Origin: Pandoraea horticolens
GTDB taxonomy: Bacteria > Pseudomonadota > Gammaproteobacteria > Burkholderiales > Burkholderiaceae
Direction of reading: 5' to 3'
DNA length: 64,000 bases
Assembly (NCBI RefSeq): GCF_902459555.1
Contig: NZ_CABPSM010000016.1
Location: 62,001 to 126,000, forward strand
Part shown: positions 28,209 through 37,983 of the stretch, in pieces
Layout: each line of letters starts with the position of its first letter
How positions within the stretch are numbered: the first letter of the stretch is position 1
Notes under the pieces: generated by a model
Seen by the model: the letters and a program-made list of their open reading frames with translations, nothing else
What the model was told of the DNA's origin: nothing
Databases searched by the model: none
Translations under genes and position numbers: made by a program

Positions 28209-28781
28209 ATGGAAAACCGGCCAAAGAGAAGCCGCACAACGCGCGCAGCAACTGAGCCCCATCAGACGGCACAAGTCGACACGAGGCATGGCGATGCCGT
28301 CGACGACATCCTCGCGCAATGGCATCGCGAGCGTCCCGATCTGGATGTGTCGCCGATGGGCGTCATTGGCCGCCTCAAGCGTTGCGCGGCGCTCGTCCAG
28401 CAGCAACTCGATGCCACGTTCGCCGAGTTCGACATGAGTGGGTGGGAATTCGACATGTTGGCGACATTGCGTCGCTCAGGCGCGCCTTATCGTCTCGCAC
28501 CGACCGCATTGTTCTCGACGCTAATGGTGACCTCGGGGACGATGACGCACCGGTTGCAACGTTTGGAAGCGCGGGGCTGGATTGCCCGCGTGGCCAATCC
28601 GGACGATGCCCGCAGCACGTTAGTGCAACTGACCGCCGCCGGATTCGCGCTGATCGAACGCGCCGTCGAGGCGCACGTCACCAACGAGCATCGTATGCTG
28701 GCACCGTTGCCGAAAGCGACCCTCGCGGACATCGAGTCGGGCTTGAGGGCCTGGTTGCACGCGCTCGAACCCAAGCGTTGA
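28209..28781 (+). CDS. MarR-family transcriptional regulator
   Basis: 190 residues. A winged helix-turn-helix runs at about 85-150 (YRLAPTALFSTLMVTSGTMTHRLQRLEARGWIARVANPDDARSTLV, only key parts needed): recognition-helix residues TSGTMTHRL and the wing DDARS are clear. The N-terminal 50 residues are basic and longer than in most relatives. A GGAG site precedes the ATG. It is divergent from the EamA exporter with two palindromes between, so it probably represses both genes until a small ligand binds. Confidence 0.88.
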   Translation: MENRPKRSRTTRAATEPHQTAQVDTRHGDAVDDILAQWHRERPDLDVSPMGVIGRLKRCAALVQQQLDATFAEFDMSGWEFDMLATLRRSGAPYRLAPTALFSTLMVTSGTMTHRLQRLEARGWIARVANPDDARSTLVQLTAAGFALIERAVEAHVTNEHRMLAPLPKATLADIESGLRAWLHALEPKR

Positions 28782-28817
28782 GCAGTACGGCCCCGCCTCA
28801 CATCGCATCACGCCACA

Positions 28818-30032
28818 TCACGCCGTCGCGGCCGCCTTCCCGACGTGCTGACGCTGCGGCCAGAAGTACCACACCGCCCCCAGCACCTGCAGAACGATCA
28901 GCACCGTCCACGCAGAGAAATGCGCCTGTGCACTGTGCGCGGCGTAAGCCCCGAGCATGGCCCCCACGCCCACCTGACAAAAGAAGATCAGCAGGAAGAT
29001 GACCAGCGTGAGCGAGGTATTCACACGTCCGATCAGCGTGCCGTGGAAGTGCTCGGCGAGCACCGCGTACGACAGAATGCCTGAGCCGCCGAAGATGCCA
29101 TACGCCGCCCACAGCCAAACGGGCGGAATCGGCGCACGCATCATCAGCAACGACTGCACCCCAACGAACAGCACCATGCCGACGCCGGAAAATGCGAACA
29201 CGCTCACACCGCGACGTTCGAGCCAGCGCGCAGCCGCGCCGAAGACCACGCTGCCGCCCATCATCGCAAGCCCCACGACCGACACCAACGACGCCGCCTG
29301 CGCCTCTGACAGGCCCTCTACGTCACGCATGAACGGTGCCATCCATAGCGATTGCATCGCGTAGAACACGCCCTGGGTAATACCGGAGAGCGACGTCACT
29401 TTCCAGAACATGCCACTTCCCAACACCTGCCGAACGCCCTTGAGTGCCTCGGACAGACCACCTTGCGCATGCGAGCCCGGCTTCTCCGGCGCACCGAACC
29501 ACAGCGCGACCGACATAAGGACCGTCAGCGCCGCCAGTCCGAACGACACGATACGCCAGTCCGTTAGCCCAAGCAGCCAGTTCAGTGGCGTGCCGACCAC
29601 GACGCCGCCCATACCGCCCACGGCCATCACCAGACCGTTGAGCAATGGCAGACGCGCCACCGGAAACCATTGCGCCAGCGCCTTGAACGCGCTGCCCAGA
29701 CACACCGATACCCCCACGCCAATGAGCAGGCGTCCCGCCATCAGCGCGCCGACGCCCTGCGCCAGACCGAACAGCGCAGCACCGGCAGCCGCCAACAGCA
29801 GCACGAGCGACGCCACCCGGCGCGGGCCGAATTTGTCGAGCAGCACGCCGGCAGGCAATTGCGCCCCCGCGAAACCAAGGAAATAAAGGCTCGTCAGCAA
29901 ACCGAGATCGGTGGACGAGAGACCGAGTTCGCGCGTCATGAACGGCGCAAACCCAATGTTCACGCCGCGGTACACGTATGAGACGAAGTATCCGCAGGCG
30001 AACAGCACGAAGATGCGAAGTGCTTTCGACAT
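28818..30032 (-). CDS. MFS transporter
   Basis: 404 residues with twelve hydrophobic segments. The loop between helices 2 and 3 has the family motif in the form GVLLDKFGPRRV. The N-terminus FACGYFVSYVYRGVNIGFAP is like oxalate/phthalate-type and NarK-like permeases, but the substrate cannot be told. It is divergent from a LysR-type regulator with an inverted repeat between, so it is likely under that regulator's control. Confidence 0.85.
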   Translation of the reverse strand: MSKALRIFVLFACGYFVSYVYRGVNIGFAPFMTRELGLSSTDLGLLTSLYFLGFAGAQLPAGVLLDKFGPRRVASLVLLLAAAGAALFGLAQGVGALMAGRLLIGVGVSVCLGSAFKALAQWFPVARLPLLNGLVMAVGGMGGVVVGTPLNWLLGLTDWRIVSFGLAALTVLMSVALWFGAPEKPGSHAQGGLSEALKGVRQVLGSGMFWKVTSLSGITQGVFYAMQSLWMAPFMRDVEGLSEAQAASLVSVVGLAMMGGSVVFGAAARWLERRGVSVFAFSGVGMVLFVGVQSLLMMRAPIPPVWLWAAYGIFGGSGILSYAVLAEHFHGTLIGRVNTSLTLVIFLLIFFCQVGVGAMLGAYAAHSAQAHFSAWTVLIVLQVLGAVWYFWPQRQHVGKAAATA

Positions 30033-30039
30033 GAAGCTA

Positions 30040-30064
30040 TACCCTAGTCAATTGCTTGGGTATG
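30040..30064. promoter_or_regulatory. inverted repeat between MFS and LysR genes
   Basis: ATACCC (30040-30045) and GGGTAT (30059-30064) form a perfect 6-bp repeat with 13 bases between, and an ATACCCTA-type T-N11-A core as expected of LysR sites. It begins eight bases upstream of the MFS start codon and 72 bases from the LysR start. Confidence 0.5.
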
Positions 30065-30135
30065 GATTGTCGGCGGAACGACGTCATGAATCCAACGAAA
30101 CCTTTGCGCGCACATTGTGAGTAAAATTTGACATC

Positions 30136-31107
30136 ATGTTCAAACACCTCCCTCCCCTCCAATCGCTGCGTGCGCTTGAAGCTGCTGCCCGCCACCGCAG
30201 CTTTACGCGCGCGGCAGAGGAATTGAATTTGACGCACAGTGCGGTGAGCCATCACATGCGCTCCCTTGAGCAGCAGCTCGGCACGGCGCTGTTCCGTCGC
30301 GTTGGCGCCCGGATGGTACCGACGAGCGTCGGGGCGCGTCTGGCGGAACGGGTGCGCATCGGCATGTCGGAACTCGACGAAGCCATCACCGAAGCGCGGG
30401 CAGGCACGGTGCCTGGAGCGTCGCCGGCCACGGTGCGCCTGGAAATCAGCGTGATGACCGATTTGGCGGCGCAGTGGCTGATTCCCCGGCTCGACCGCTT
30501 TGGCGAACAGCACCCCGGCATCGACCTGATGGTGCGGATTCATGCGGATATTGCAGCCCCCGACCCGTATTCGGTCGACGTGGGTATCTGGCATCAACGC
30601 GTGGAAGAGACAGGATTCGTCACGCGCAAACTGCTCGACGACTACGTGATTGCCGTATGCCATCCCGACCTGATCGCACGCGTGCCGGGGTTCACTATTG
30701 CGGATACGGACAAACTGCCGATGCTGCGCTTCGCACACCGATCGTGGCGCGACTGGCAGGTCGCTGCGGGTTTGCCACCGCACGAGCCCACGCGCGGGCC
30801 GATTTTCGACGATTCGGGGTTGCTCTTGCGGGCGGCGATTGCCGGACAGGGCGTCGCCACGACACGCAGCTTGCTCGTGCGCGATGCGCTCGCAGCGGGT
30901 GAGTTGGTGCAAATCGGCGATGCGCGCATTCCGCCGAGCCTCGAATATCACGTGAATTGGCGGGAAAATCATCCGCGCGAGCGTGCGATTCACGCCTTCT
31001 GGCAGTGGCTGCAGGACGAGATCGCTGCCACGACACCGCTCATCGCGCCACGCATCCGAGGCGGCAACGACAGTGCGCCTTACGCTGCGACATCCATTCA
31101 GGCATAA
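30136..31107 (+). CDS. LysR-family regulator (GcvA-like)
   Basis: 323 residues. The N-terminal winged helix (LPPLQSLRALEAAARHRSFTRAAEEL then HSAVSHHMRSLEQQLG) is of the GcvA/AmpR subgroup. The effector domain covers about 95-300. It is divergent from an MFS transporter, the usual arrangement where the regulator activates the neighbour in response to its substrate and represses itself. A terminator shared with groEL follows. Confidence 0.9.
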   Translation: MFKHLPPLQSLRALEAAARHRSFTRAAEELNLTHSAVSHHMRSLEQQLGTALFRRVGARMVPTSVGARLAERVRIGMSELDEAITEARAGTVPGASPATVRLEISVMTDLAAQWLIPRLDRFGEQHPGIDLMVRIHADIAAPDPYSVDVGIWHQRVEETGFVTRKLLDDYVIAVCHPDLIARVPGFTIADTDKLPMLRFAHRSWRDWQVAAGLPPHEPTRGPIFDDSGLLLRAAIAGQGVATTRSLLVRDALAAGELVQIGDARIPPSLEYHVNWRENHPRERAIHAFWQWLQDEIAATTPLIAPRIRGGNDSAPYAATSIQA

Positions 31108-31145
31108 AAAAACGGCAACGAATTCCGGAGAACTCGTTGCCGTTT
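31106..31145 (-). terminator. groEL terminator (possibly bidirectional)
   Basis: A 12-bp stem (31110-31121 with 31134-31145, AACGGCAACGA and complement) is followed on the minus strand by a run of T (31112-31106). It ends the groES-groEL operon 100 bases after the stop. On the plus strand it ends the LysR gene, but with only three T residues. Confidence 0.8.
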
Positions 31146-31247
31146 GGTGCGGGCTTCAACCGCCGAATCGAAGATTCTGTGGCGAAGCCCGGCGACCCGG
31201 CATTCGGGGTGCCTTGCGGCCCCCCGTCATGCAGTCTCTTGCGAGAC

Positions 31248-32915
<1,668 letters not shown>

Positions 32916-32944
32916 TTACGTAAGATGTCTGGGGGCAGACAGAC

Positions 32945-33235
32945 TTAGGCGGCCACGACGGCCATGATGTCTTCTTCGCGCATGACCAGCAGTTCTTGGC
33001 CATCGACCTTGACGGCCTGGCCGGCGTACTTGCCGAACAGAACACGGTCGCCCACCTTCACGTCGAGTGCGATCAACTTGCCTTGATCATCGCGCTTGCC
33101 CGGGCCAACCGCCAGGATCTCGCCCTGATCCGGCTTTTCAGCGGCGGCGTCAGGGATCACGATGCCCGATGCGGTCTTCGTTTCGTTGTCCAGGCGCTTG
33201 ACAATAACGCGGTCATGCAAGGGACGAAGGTTCAT
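32945..33235 (-). CDS. groS: 10 kDa co-chaperonin GroES
   Basis: 96 residues, starting [16 protein letters not shown] with the mobile loop [16 protein letters not shown]. It caps the GroEL ring. It is the first gene of the operon, with an AGGAGC site six bases before the ATG and a CIRCE-containing promoter about 80 bases upstream. Confidence 0.98.
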   Translation of the reverse strand: MNLRPLHDRVIVKRLDNETKTASGIVIPDAAAEKPDQGEILAVGPGKRDDQGKLIALDVKVGDRVLFGKYAGQAVKVDGQELLVMREEDIMAVVAA

Positions 33236-33314
33236 TACAAGCTCCTCTTTCTCTCAGTGTGAGATCGTCAAAACTAAATATGCAATCATTTGCATATTGG
33301 GTGAATTCATGGCG

Positions 33315-33341
33315 TTAGCACTCTGCGCCAACGAGTGCTAA
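33315..33341 (-). promoter_or_regulatory. CIRCE operator (HrcA site)
   Basis: TTAGCACTC (33315-33323), nine bases, GAGTGCTAA (33333-33341): a perfect match to the CIRCE consensus, the binding site of the heat-shock repressor HrcA. It begins next to the -10 box of the groES promoter. Confidence 0.97.
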
Positions 33342-33369
33342 TTATAGGGACGGGGTTTTACGATTTCAA
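33341..33369 (-). promoter_or_regulatory. sigma-70 type groES-groEL promoter
   Basis: On the minus strand TTGAAA (33369-33364), a 17-base spacer and TATAAT (33346-33341) form a near-perfect housekeeping promoter leading straight into CIRCE. The upstream CTTGAAA resembles a sigma-32 -35, but no matching -10 is at the right distance. Confidence 0.85.
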
Positions 33370-33407
33370 GACGCGGGGTTTTCCCGTAGACGATATTTTT
33401 GTCCGGA

Positions 33408-33454
33408 TGTCGAGATTCACTGAATTTTGAACTTTGTTCACTCAACTTTGAACT
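33408..33454 (+). repeat. left island end with subterminal repeats
   Basis: Terminal repeat at 33408-33432, TGTCGAGATTC then TTGAAC at its inner end. A second unit, CAACTTTGAACT, follows at 33443-33454, 21 bases further in. It lies 39 bases from the groES -35 box. Confidence 0.65.
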
Positions 33455-33938
33455 CGCCAGATCGATTGCCGATACAAACCTTCTGAAATCAATGACATAC
33501 GAGACAACCGCTGCTCTCACCCCTAATGGGCGCACACGTTTGCTACGGTCGAAGTGACGAACAGCTATGAGGTTTATGCAGTGAATCGCTATGGGCATCG
33601 GGCCATGCCCGATACAAAACCTTACGGCAGGTGGGCTTTTGCTCGCTCTAGTGAACGATGGCAAGCCGTGCAGAAACAGCGAAACGCGCGTTCATACGCA
33701 TCGAATTGAGCTGCCATGCGCCCGCCCCACCAGTACGCGTACGAGACGTGCCCGAGTGAAAATTTGCGCGAGGCCGCAGCCACCCCGTCAAAAGCAAAAA
33801 AATTTCGCAAAACCTAAATTTATTGGAATGCATATCAAATACCGCACCAAAGAGAAGAAACAAAACTCCGAAATCTCTTAATTTTTAGAAATCTACAACC
33901 TAGGCCAACTAAAATTCCCGACGTGGAGAGGTGTCCCC
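33455..33938. other. island leader, no gene seen
   Basis: About 480 bases between the left end repeats and the XRE gene. GC drops towards the end, with A-rich stretches at 33785-33880. No frame has both a ribosome site and a recognisable product. Confidence 0.4.
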
Positions 33939-34364
33939 ATGACCCCGTTTGCACATCGACTCAGGGCAGCAAGAACTGCCTTAGGCATCTCGCAGGGAGA
34001 GCTCTCAGCATGTGTGGGATACCGCCAAAGTTATATTTCCGCGATCGAGTGCGGCGTGAAGTTGCCAAAGGACGAGGAGTTGGTCGATCGAACGATCGCC
34101 GCGTTAGAGCTGACTGATGACGAGGCACAACTTCTTCGAAGCGCATTCCAGCAGTCACAACTGCTATCACTTCCCCCCGGCTGGAACACCCGTGTATGCG
34201 TACGATGTATGCGCGCGGCTTTGTCACGTTGCCGAGGTGGTCGCGTAGAATCGGGAGATGAAAAATCCCAAATCGCTCTATCACGGTCGTCGCTTTCCAG
34301 CGGCGGTTATCAGTTGTTCCGTTCGACGGCACTTTCGGTTTCAGTTGAGCCTGCGAGGCATTGA
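33939..34364 (+). CDS. XRE-type regulator, C-terminus replaced by an IS6 relic
   Basis: 141 residues from an ATG preceded by GGAGAGGT. Residues 5-60 are a helix-turn-helix of the Cro/CI type (RLRAARTALGISQGELSACVG then QSYISAIECGVKLP). The frame stays related to such regulators to about SLPPG (34185), then runs into DNA belonging to the IS6 relic, read in a different frame from the transposase. So the last 55 residues are probably foreign. Related proteins have a further 30 residues. It may still bind DNA. Confidence 0.6.
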   Translation: MTPFAHRLRAARTALGISQGELSACVGYRQSYISAIECGVKLPKDEELVDRTIAALELTDDEAQLLRSAFQQSQLLSLPPGWNTRVCVRCMRAALSRCRGGRVESGDEKSQIALSRSSLSSGGYQLFRSTALSVSVEPARH

Positions 34365-34794
34365 AGAGTGGCTGTTCGAGCGCGGCATCGTGGTGAGTTA
34401 TGAGACCGTGCGCCGCTGGTGCGATAAATTCGGCGCCCGGTTCGCGCATCGGGTCAAGGCTGCAGCCCGCGTGAACAATAGGGCCGAAAATAGCCACCAA
34501 CCTGCGCGTGAACGTGAGCGGCGCATGCGTGGTTTTCGCGATCCCGAACGCACCCAGGTATTCTTATCCAGCTTCGGCCCGATCCGGCAGCACTTCGCGC
34601 TCAAGCGACATTTGCTGCGCGCGTCACTCTATCGCAAGCAACTCTGTGAACGCTTTGTCGTCTGGCATCAGTTCACCGAACTCACCCAAGGTCCGTCCTC
34701 TGTCCGACAACTGGTTGCGAGTTTTGCGTTAGTGCGTCGTACCATCGTCAACGTGACAACGCCCTTTGAGGCACTTGAAGGCCGCCGGGCCTGA
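34258..34794 (+). pseudogene. IS6-family transposase with internal deletion
   Basis: The start (MKNPKSLYHGRRFPAAVI and YETVRRWCDKFGA, the N-terminal zinc-like/HTH part) and the end (VNNRAENSHQP and REREERMRGF-like, then FGPIRQHFALKRHLLRASLY) of an IS6 transposase are joined in frame. The catalytic core between HRVK and AAARVNNRAEN is missing, about 100 residues including the first two acidic residues of DDE. Full-length members have about 235 residues; this has 178, with an extra foreign tail. It cannot be active. Confidence 0.75.
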
Positions 34795-34801
34795 ATGCGG
34801 T

Positions 34802-34835
34802 CGCGCCCCCTGACGCTCCGGAGTCAGGGGGCGCG
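34802..34835. terminator. perfect 13-bp hairpin after the IS6 relic
   Basis: CGCGCCCCCTGAC (34802-34814) pairs perfectly with 34823-34835; the 8-base loop contains TCCGGA. No T-run follows. It lies just after the transposase relic and 160 bases before the tandem-repeat gene, so it may insulate that gene from upstream transcription. Confidence 0.4.
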
Positions 34836-34996
34836 GCCGTTTACGTGACTGGTGCGAGTGGCTTCTGCGACGCCCCCAAAGAGCGATTTGTGCATGTGTG
34901 GTTGGTGAGCCTCTGCGACAATCGGAAGCGTGCGGCAGGCTGCGACGATGACGACAGGTATGCCGCGATCGATAACGCTTCCACGAGATAAATTCA

Positions 34997-36322
34997 ATGT
35001 ATCCCATTTCTGGCCCTGGTGCCCCGCGCTCCCAGCTTCCCGTGATGCCCCCAACGCCGGCGCAGCCGACTCCGTCAACCTCAACTGGACCGCAGTCGTC
35101 CAGCCTTGGCGTCAACGTGCATGAGGTGCGCCAAGCGGATGGGGGGTCCCGTATGCCGCCGGGCTTGGGTCAACTCCCGCCGCCTCTCAGAACGATAACG
35201 GACGCCGGACAGGCCCCGGGAAACGTGAGCCAGTCGACGTCAACATCAACGCAGCCAACGACTGTCGGCGTCAACGTGTGCTTAGTGCACCAGGCAGATC
35301 CGACCGGAGAGCAAACGGAACCGCCTATCCGTGCCGGGGCGTTAGCCGGCATGCCATCGAGCTCGGCCCAGCGACCGCTTGCCCCTCGCAACACCGGTAA
35401 TCACCCCGAACAGCGAAGCGGAAATGCGATCAGCGCCACACAACGCAGCGCGTCGGACGCCATGTTGCGACAGTGGAGGGCCCTTGGCCGCGCGGGAATT
35501 GAGGCCGCAGGTGGGCTCAACGGCCTGGTCCGGCTCGGCGAGGACCAGCTCTACCCAGACAGGAGAGTGGGGATCACCGACGCCATGTTGCGACAGTGGG
35601 CAACCCTCGGCCACGCGGGAATTGAGGCCGCGGGCGGGCTCAACGGCCTGGCCCGGCGGGACAACGTATCCGTTGGAGCACTGAGAACTTACCTTCGTGC
35701 AGACGGCACGCTGACCCAGCGCGGCGAGGACCAGCTCTACCCAGACAGGAGAGTGGTGATCACCGACGCCATGTTGCGACAGTGGGCAACCCTCGGCCGC
35801 GCGGGAATTGAGGCCGCGGGCGGGCTCAACGGCCTGGCCCGGCGGGACAACGTATCCGTTGGAGCACTGAGAAATTACCTTCGTGCAGACGGCACGCTGA
35901 CCCAGCGCGGCGAGGACCAGCTCTACCCAGACAGGAGAGTGGGGATCACCGACGCCATGGTGCGACAGTGGGCAACCCTCGGCCGCGCGGGAATTGAGAC
36001 CGCGGGCGGGCTCAACGGCCTAGCCGGGCAATACGGCGTCTCAGTTGCGACACTGAGAACTTACCTTCGTGCAGACGGCACGCTGACCCAGCGCGGCGAG
36101 GACCGGCTCGACCCAGGCGGGCCAGTGGGGATCATCGACGCCATGGTGCGACAGTGGGCAACCCTCGGCCGCGCGGGAATTGAGGCCGCGGGCGGGCTCA
36201 ACGGCTTGGCCAGGCAATACAACGTCTCAGTTACGACACTGAGAACTTACCTTCGTGCAGACGGCACGCTGACCCAGCGCGGCGAGAACCGGCTCCGCGA
36301 GGCTGGCACCCGGCCAATGTGA
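34997..36322 (+). CDS. tandem 62-residue helix-turn-helix-like repeat protein
   Basis: 441 residues, no recognised family. Residues 1-150 are rich in P, S, T, Q and G with no signal peptide, and hold two copies of a short motif (GVNVHEVRQAD and GVNVCLVHQAD). Residues 155-435 are five tandem repeats. A unit reads DAM(L/V)RQWATLGRAGIEAAGGLNGLA, then a stretch like a helix-turn-helix (RQYNVSVTTLRTYLRADGTLT), then QRGED and a linker. The first unit lacks 21 residues covering the HTH part. The last ends at the C-terminus. Repeats are nearly identical in DNA, so recently amplified. The disordered leader and repeats recall secreted DNA-binding effectors, but this is inference. Confidence 0.7.
   Translation: MYPISGPGAPRSQLPVMPPTPAQPTPSTSTGPQSSSLGVNVHEVRQADGGSRMPPGLGQLPPPLRTITDAGQAPGNVSQSTSTSTQPTTVGVNVCLVHQADPTGEQTEPPIRAGALAGMPSSSAQRPLAPRNTGNHPEQRSGNAISATQRSASDAMLRQWRALGRAGIEAAGGLNGLVRLGEDQLYPDRRVGITDAMLRQWATLGHAGIEAAGGLNGLARRDNVSVGALRTYLRADGTLTQRGEDQLYPDRRVVITDAMLRQWATLGRAGIEAAGGLNGLARRDNVSVGALRNYLRADGTLTQRGEDQLYPDRRVGITDAMVRQWATLGRAGIETAGGLNGLAGQYGVSVATLRTYLRADGTLTQRGEDRLDPGGPVGIIDAMVRQWATLGRAGIEAAGGLNGLARQYNVSVTTLRTYLRADGTLTQRGENRLREAGTRPM
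35461..36322 (+). repeat. 186-bp coding tandem repeats
   Basis: Units begin at 35461, 35584, 35770, 35956 and 36142. The last three intervals are exactly 186 bases (62 codons); the first is 123 (a 63-base in-frame deletion). Units two and three are almost identical, while four and five diverge at the HTH-like segment. Confidence 0.85.
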
Positions 36323-36379
36323 ACCGCAGCCTCGCCTCCTGCCTGGGCACCTCAGCTTCACACCGTGCTGCTCTTTTTT

Positions 36380-36521
36380 TGCCAACGTCCTCAGTGATTT
36401 GCCCGACATCGGGGAGGGCCACCAGGAATTCCGGCTTCTTCGCCCAATCGGCCAGCCCGTCAAGACGATGCGGCCGAACGTCGTGCTTGCGCCAGATGCG
36501 TTGCACCGTCATGAACTGCAC
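36380..36521 (-). pseudogene. IS630-like transposase fragment
   Basis: The minus strand reads FMTVQRIWRKHDVRPHRLDGL and continues a few residues (KKPEFLVALPDVG). This matches the end of the helix-turn-helix part of IS630-family transposases, just before the catalytic domain. It is cut on its 5' side by the IS3 element at 36531. The rest of the frame to 36227 is not recognisable. Confidence 0.4.
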
Positions 36522-36590
36522 GCCCGGTAATGCCCCCGCTTTCCACGGTCGGCAGAAGCCGAAACTAAGCGGCCATGGCCAGCCGCTGCT

Positions 36591-37364
36591 TCAGGGTAAA
36601 ACCGCCCAATGCCATATTCGGGCGCTCGTGATTGTAAGTCCACTCCAGTCGGCCGCCGCTTCGCGGACCTGCTCCAGGTCCTCCCACAAATACTGCGACA
36701 GCCATTCGTATCGGGCGGTCCGGTTGAACCGTTCGATATACGCATTCTGTTGCGGCTTGCCCGGCTCGATGTATTCCAGCCGGATGCCTTGCTTCTGCGT
36801 CCATGTCACGATAGCCGAGCTCAGATATTCCGGGCCGTTGTCGCACCGGATGACCTTCGGCTTGCCTCGCCATTCCATATGCTGCATCAGCGTACGAATC
36901 ACCCGCTCCGATGGCAACGAGAAATCCACCTCGATGCCTAACGCCTCCCGGTTGAAATCATCAATCACGTTCAACGTCCGGATGCTGCGCCCGTCAACCA
37001 ACTGGTCATGCATGAAGTCCATCGACCACACTTCATTCATGGCCTGCGGCACGGACAGCGGCTGCGGCGTCTCCCGCACCAGGCGCTTCCTCGGCTGGAT
37101 GCGCAGGTTCAGTTCCGGCTCGCGGTAAATCCGGTAAACGCGCTTGTGGTTCCAGCCGAATCCCTTCACGTTACGCAGGTAGAAGTAGCACAGCAGAAAG
37201 CCCCAGTTGCGATGCCAGCCCGTAATACGCAGCAGCCAGTCGGCAATCTCCTCGTTCTCCGTGTTCAACTTCGCCGCGTACCGGTAGCACGATTCGCTGA
37301 TGCAAAACACCGCGCACGCCACACGAATCGACACGCGGCGCTGTTGTACAACCTGCTTCGCCAT
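36591..37364 (-). CDS. IS3-family transposase OrfB (frameshifted near the end)
   Basis: 257 residues as read. The rve integrase core is complete: D in [12 protein letters not shown] in [13 protein letters not shown] in [15 protein letters not shown]. After AADW the expected [13 protein letters not shown] ending lies in another frame that closes at 36565, so an indel near 36650 replaces the last 30 residues with unrelated ones. It is normally made as an OrfAB fusion through the -1 shift at 37392-37398; the fused frame runs from the A7 tract into MAKQVV of this gene without a stop. Confidence 0.8.
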   Translation of the reverse strand: MAKQVVQQRRVSIRVACAVFCISESCYRYAAKLNTENEEIADWLLRITGWHRNWGFLLCYFYLRNVKGFGWNHKRVYRIYREPELNLRIQPRKRLVRETPQPLSVPQAMNEVWSMDFMHDQLVDGRSIRTLNVIDDFNREALGIEVDFSLPSERVIRTLMQHMEWRGKPKVIRCDNGPEYLSSAIVTWTQKQGIRLEYIEPGKPQQNAYIERFNRTARYEWLSQYLWEDLEQVREAAADWSGLTITSARIWHWAVLP

Positions 37365-37398
37365 CTCGCGCCGACGAGATGGCTTCAGAGCTTTTTTT
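37360..37398 (-). promoter_or_regulatory. programmed -1 frameshift signal of the IS3 element
   Basis: On the minus strand a run of seven A (37398-37392) followed by G is a slippery site at the end of orfA. Eight bases later comes a perfect 9-bp hairpin (37383-37375 with 37368-37360, GCCATCTCG and complement). Slippage by -1 joins orfA to orfB. Confidence 0.8.
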
Positions 37399-37651
37399 GC
37401 AGCGCCTCCGAGGCAATCTCAGCCTTGAGCTTCTCCTCGATGTACATCTTGCGAAGCCGGGCATTCTCCGCCTCCAGCTCCTTCATGCGCGACATCATCG
37501 ACGCGTCCATGCCGCCGTACTTCGAACGCCATTTATAAAACGTCACCGAACTGATGCCCAGTTCCCGGCATAGCTCCGGCACCGCCAGTCCAGCCTCCGC
37601 GCGCTTGAGCGCCTCCAGTATCTGGCTGTCCGTGAATCTCGACTTCTTCAT
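37385..37651 (-). CDS. IS3-family OrfA
   Basis: 88 residues: an HTH ([20 protein letters not shown] then [16 protein letters not shown]) and a leucine-zipper-like helix ([18 protein letters not shown]). It binds the element ends and, alone, regulates transposition. Intact. It ends just after the A7 slippery tract. Confidence 0.88.
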   Translation of the reverse strand: MKKSRFTDSQILEALKRAEAGLAVPELCRELGISSVTFYKWRSKYGGMDASMMSRMKELEAENARLRKMYIEEKLKAEIASEALQKKL

Positions 37652-37712
37652 TTGCAGAACTCCCTCTTAACGAGAAAATTCTACTTCTCCCGTCGCTGGA
37701 TTTGCGGGGGTA

Positions 37713-37781
37713 TTGCCATATCCCGTTGGTTTGCTTCAGTGCAAATGCGATTTGCTCTTCCGTAAATTTACTCGTCTTCAT
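37713..37781 (-). pseudogene. start of a second IS3-type orfA, cut by the IS3 element
   Basis: The minus strand reads MKTSKFTEEQIAFALKQ, the conserved start of OrfA in the IS407 group. After residue 17 it runs into the end of the IS at 37712. Its own outer end is probably TGACCCAAG at about 37856. The remainder is not found on the other side of the IS, so a deletion has occurred. Confidence 0.65.
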
Positions 37782-37983
37782 GGCATGGCCTTCGTGTCCG
37801 ATCAGACACATCATGCCGAATTTCTCTACTTTTGAACCGGACTATTTCTTGGGTCAGGGTCAAGTATGAATGGCTTCCGCTATCCACTTACGCATTAAAT
37901 GTGTTTCCGTTTATATTCCTCAGCAATTGATCCATAATAGCAGGTTTAATTTATTGAAAACCGATACAAAAATAGAGCATCAT

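Larger units (their letters stand above)
36531..37712 (-). mobile_element. IS3-family insertion sequence
   Basis: 1.18 kb with imperfect terminal repeats: TGCCCCCGC at 36531 and, inverted, TACCCCCGC at 37712, each with AGAAG..GAA about 25 bases further in. It carries orfA and orfB in different frames with a programmed frameshift signal. It lies inside the orfA of a second IS3-type element at 37713-37781. No target duplication is visible. OrfB has a frameshift near its end, so it may be inactive. Confidence 0.75.

Noticed and set aside
33340..33370. Sigma-32 promoter for groES
   Set aside because: The CTTGAAA is present but no CCCCAT-type -10 lies at the right distance; the sigma-70 reading fits exactly.
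35461..36322. CRISPR array
   Set aside because: The repeats are 186 bp, contiguous and coding, with no spacers.
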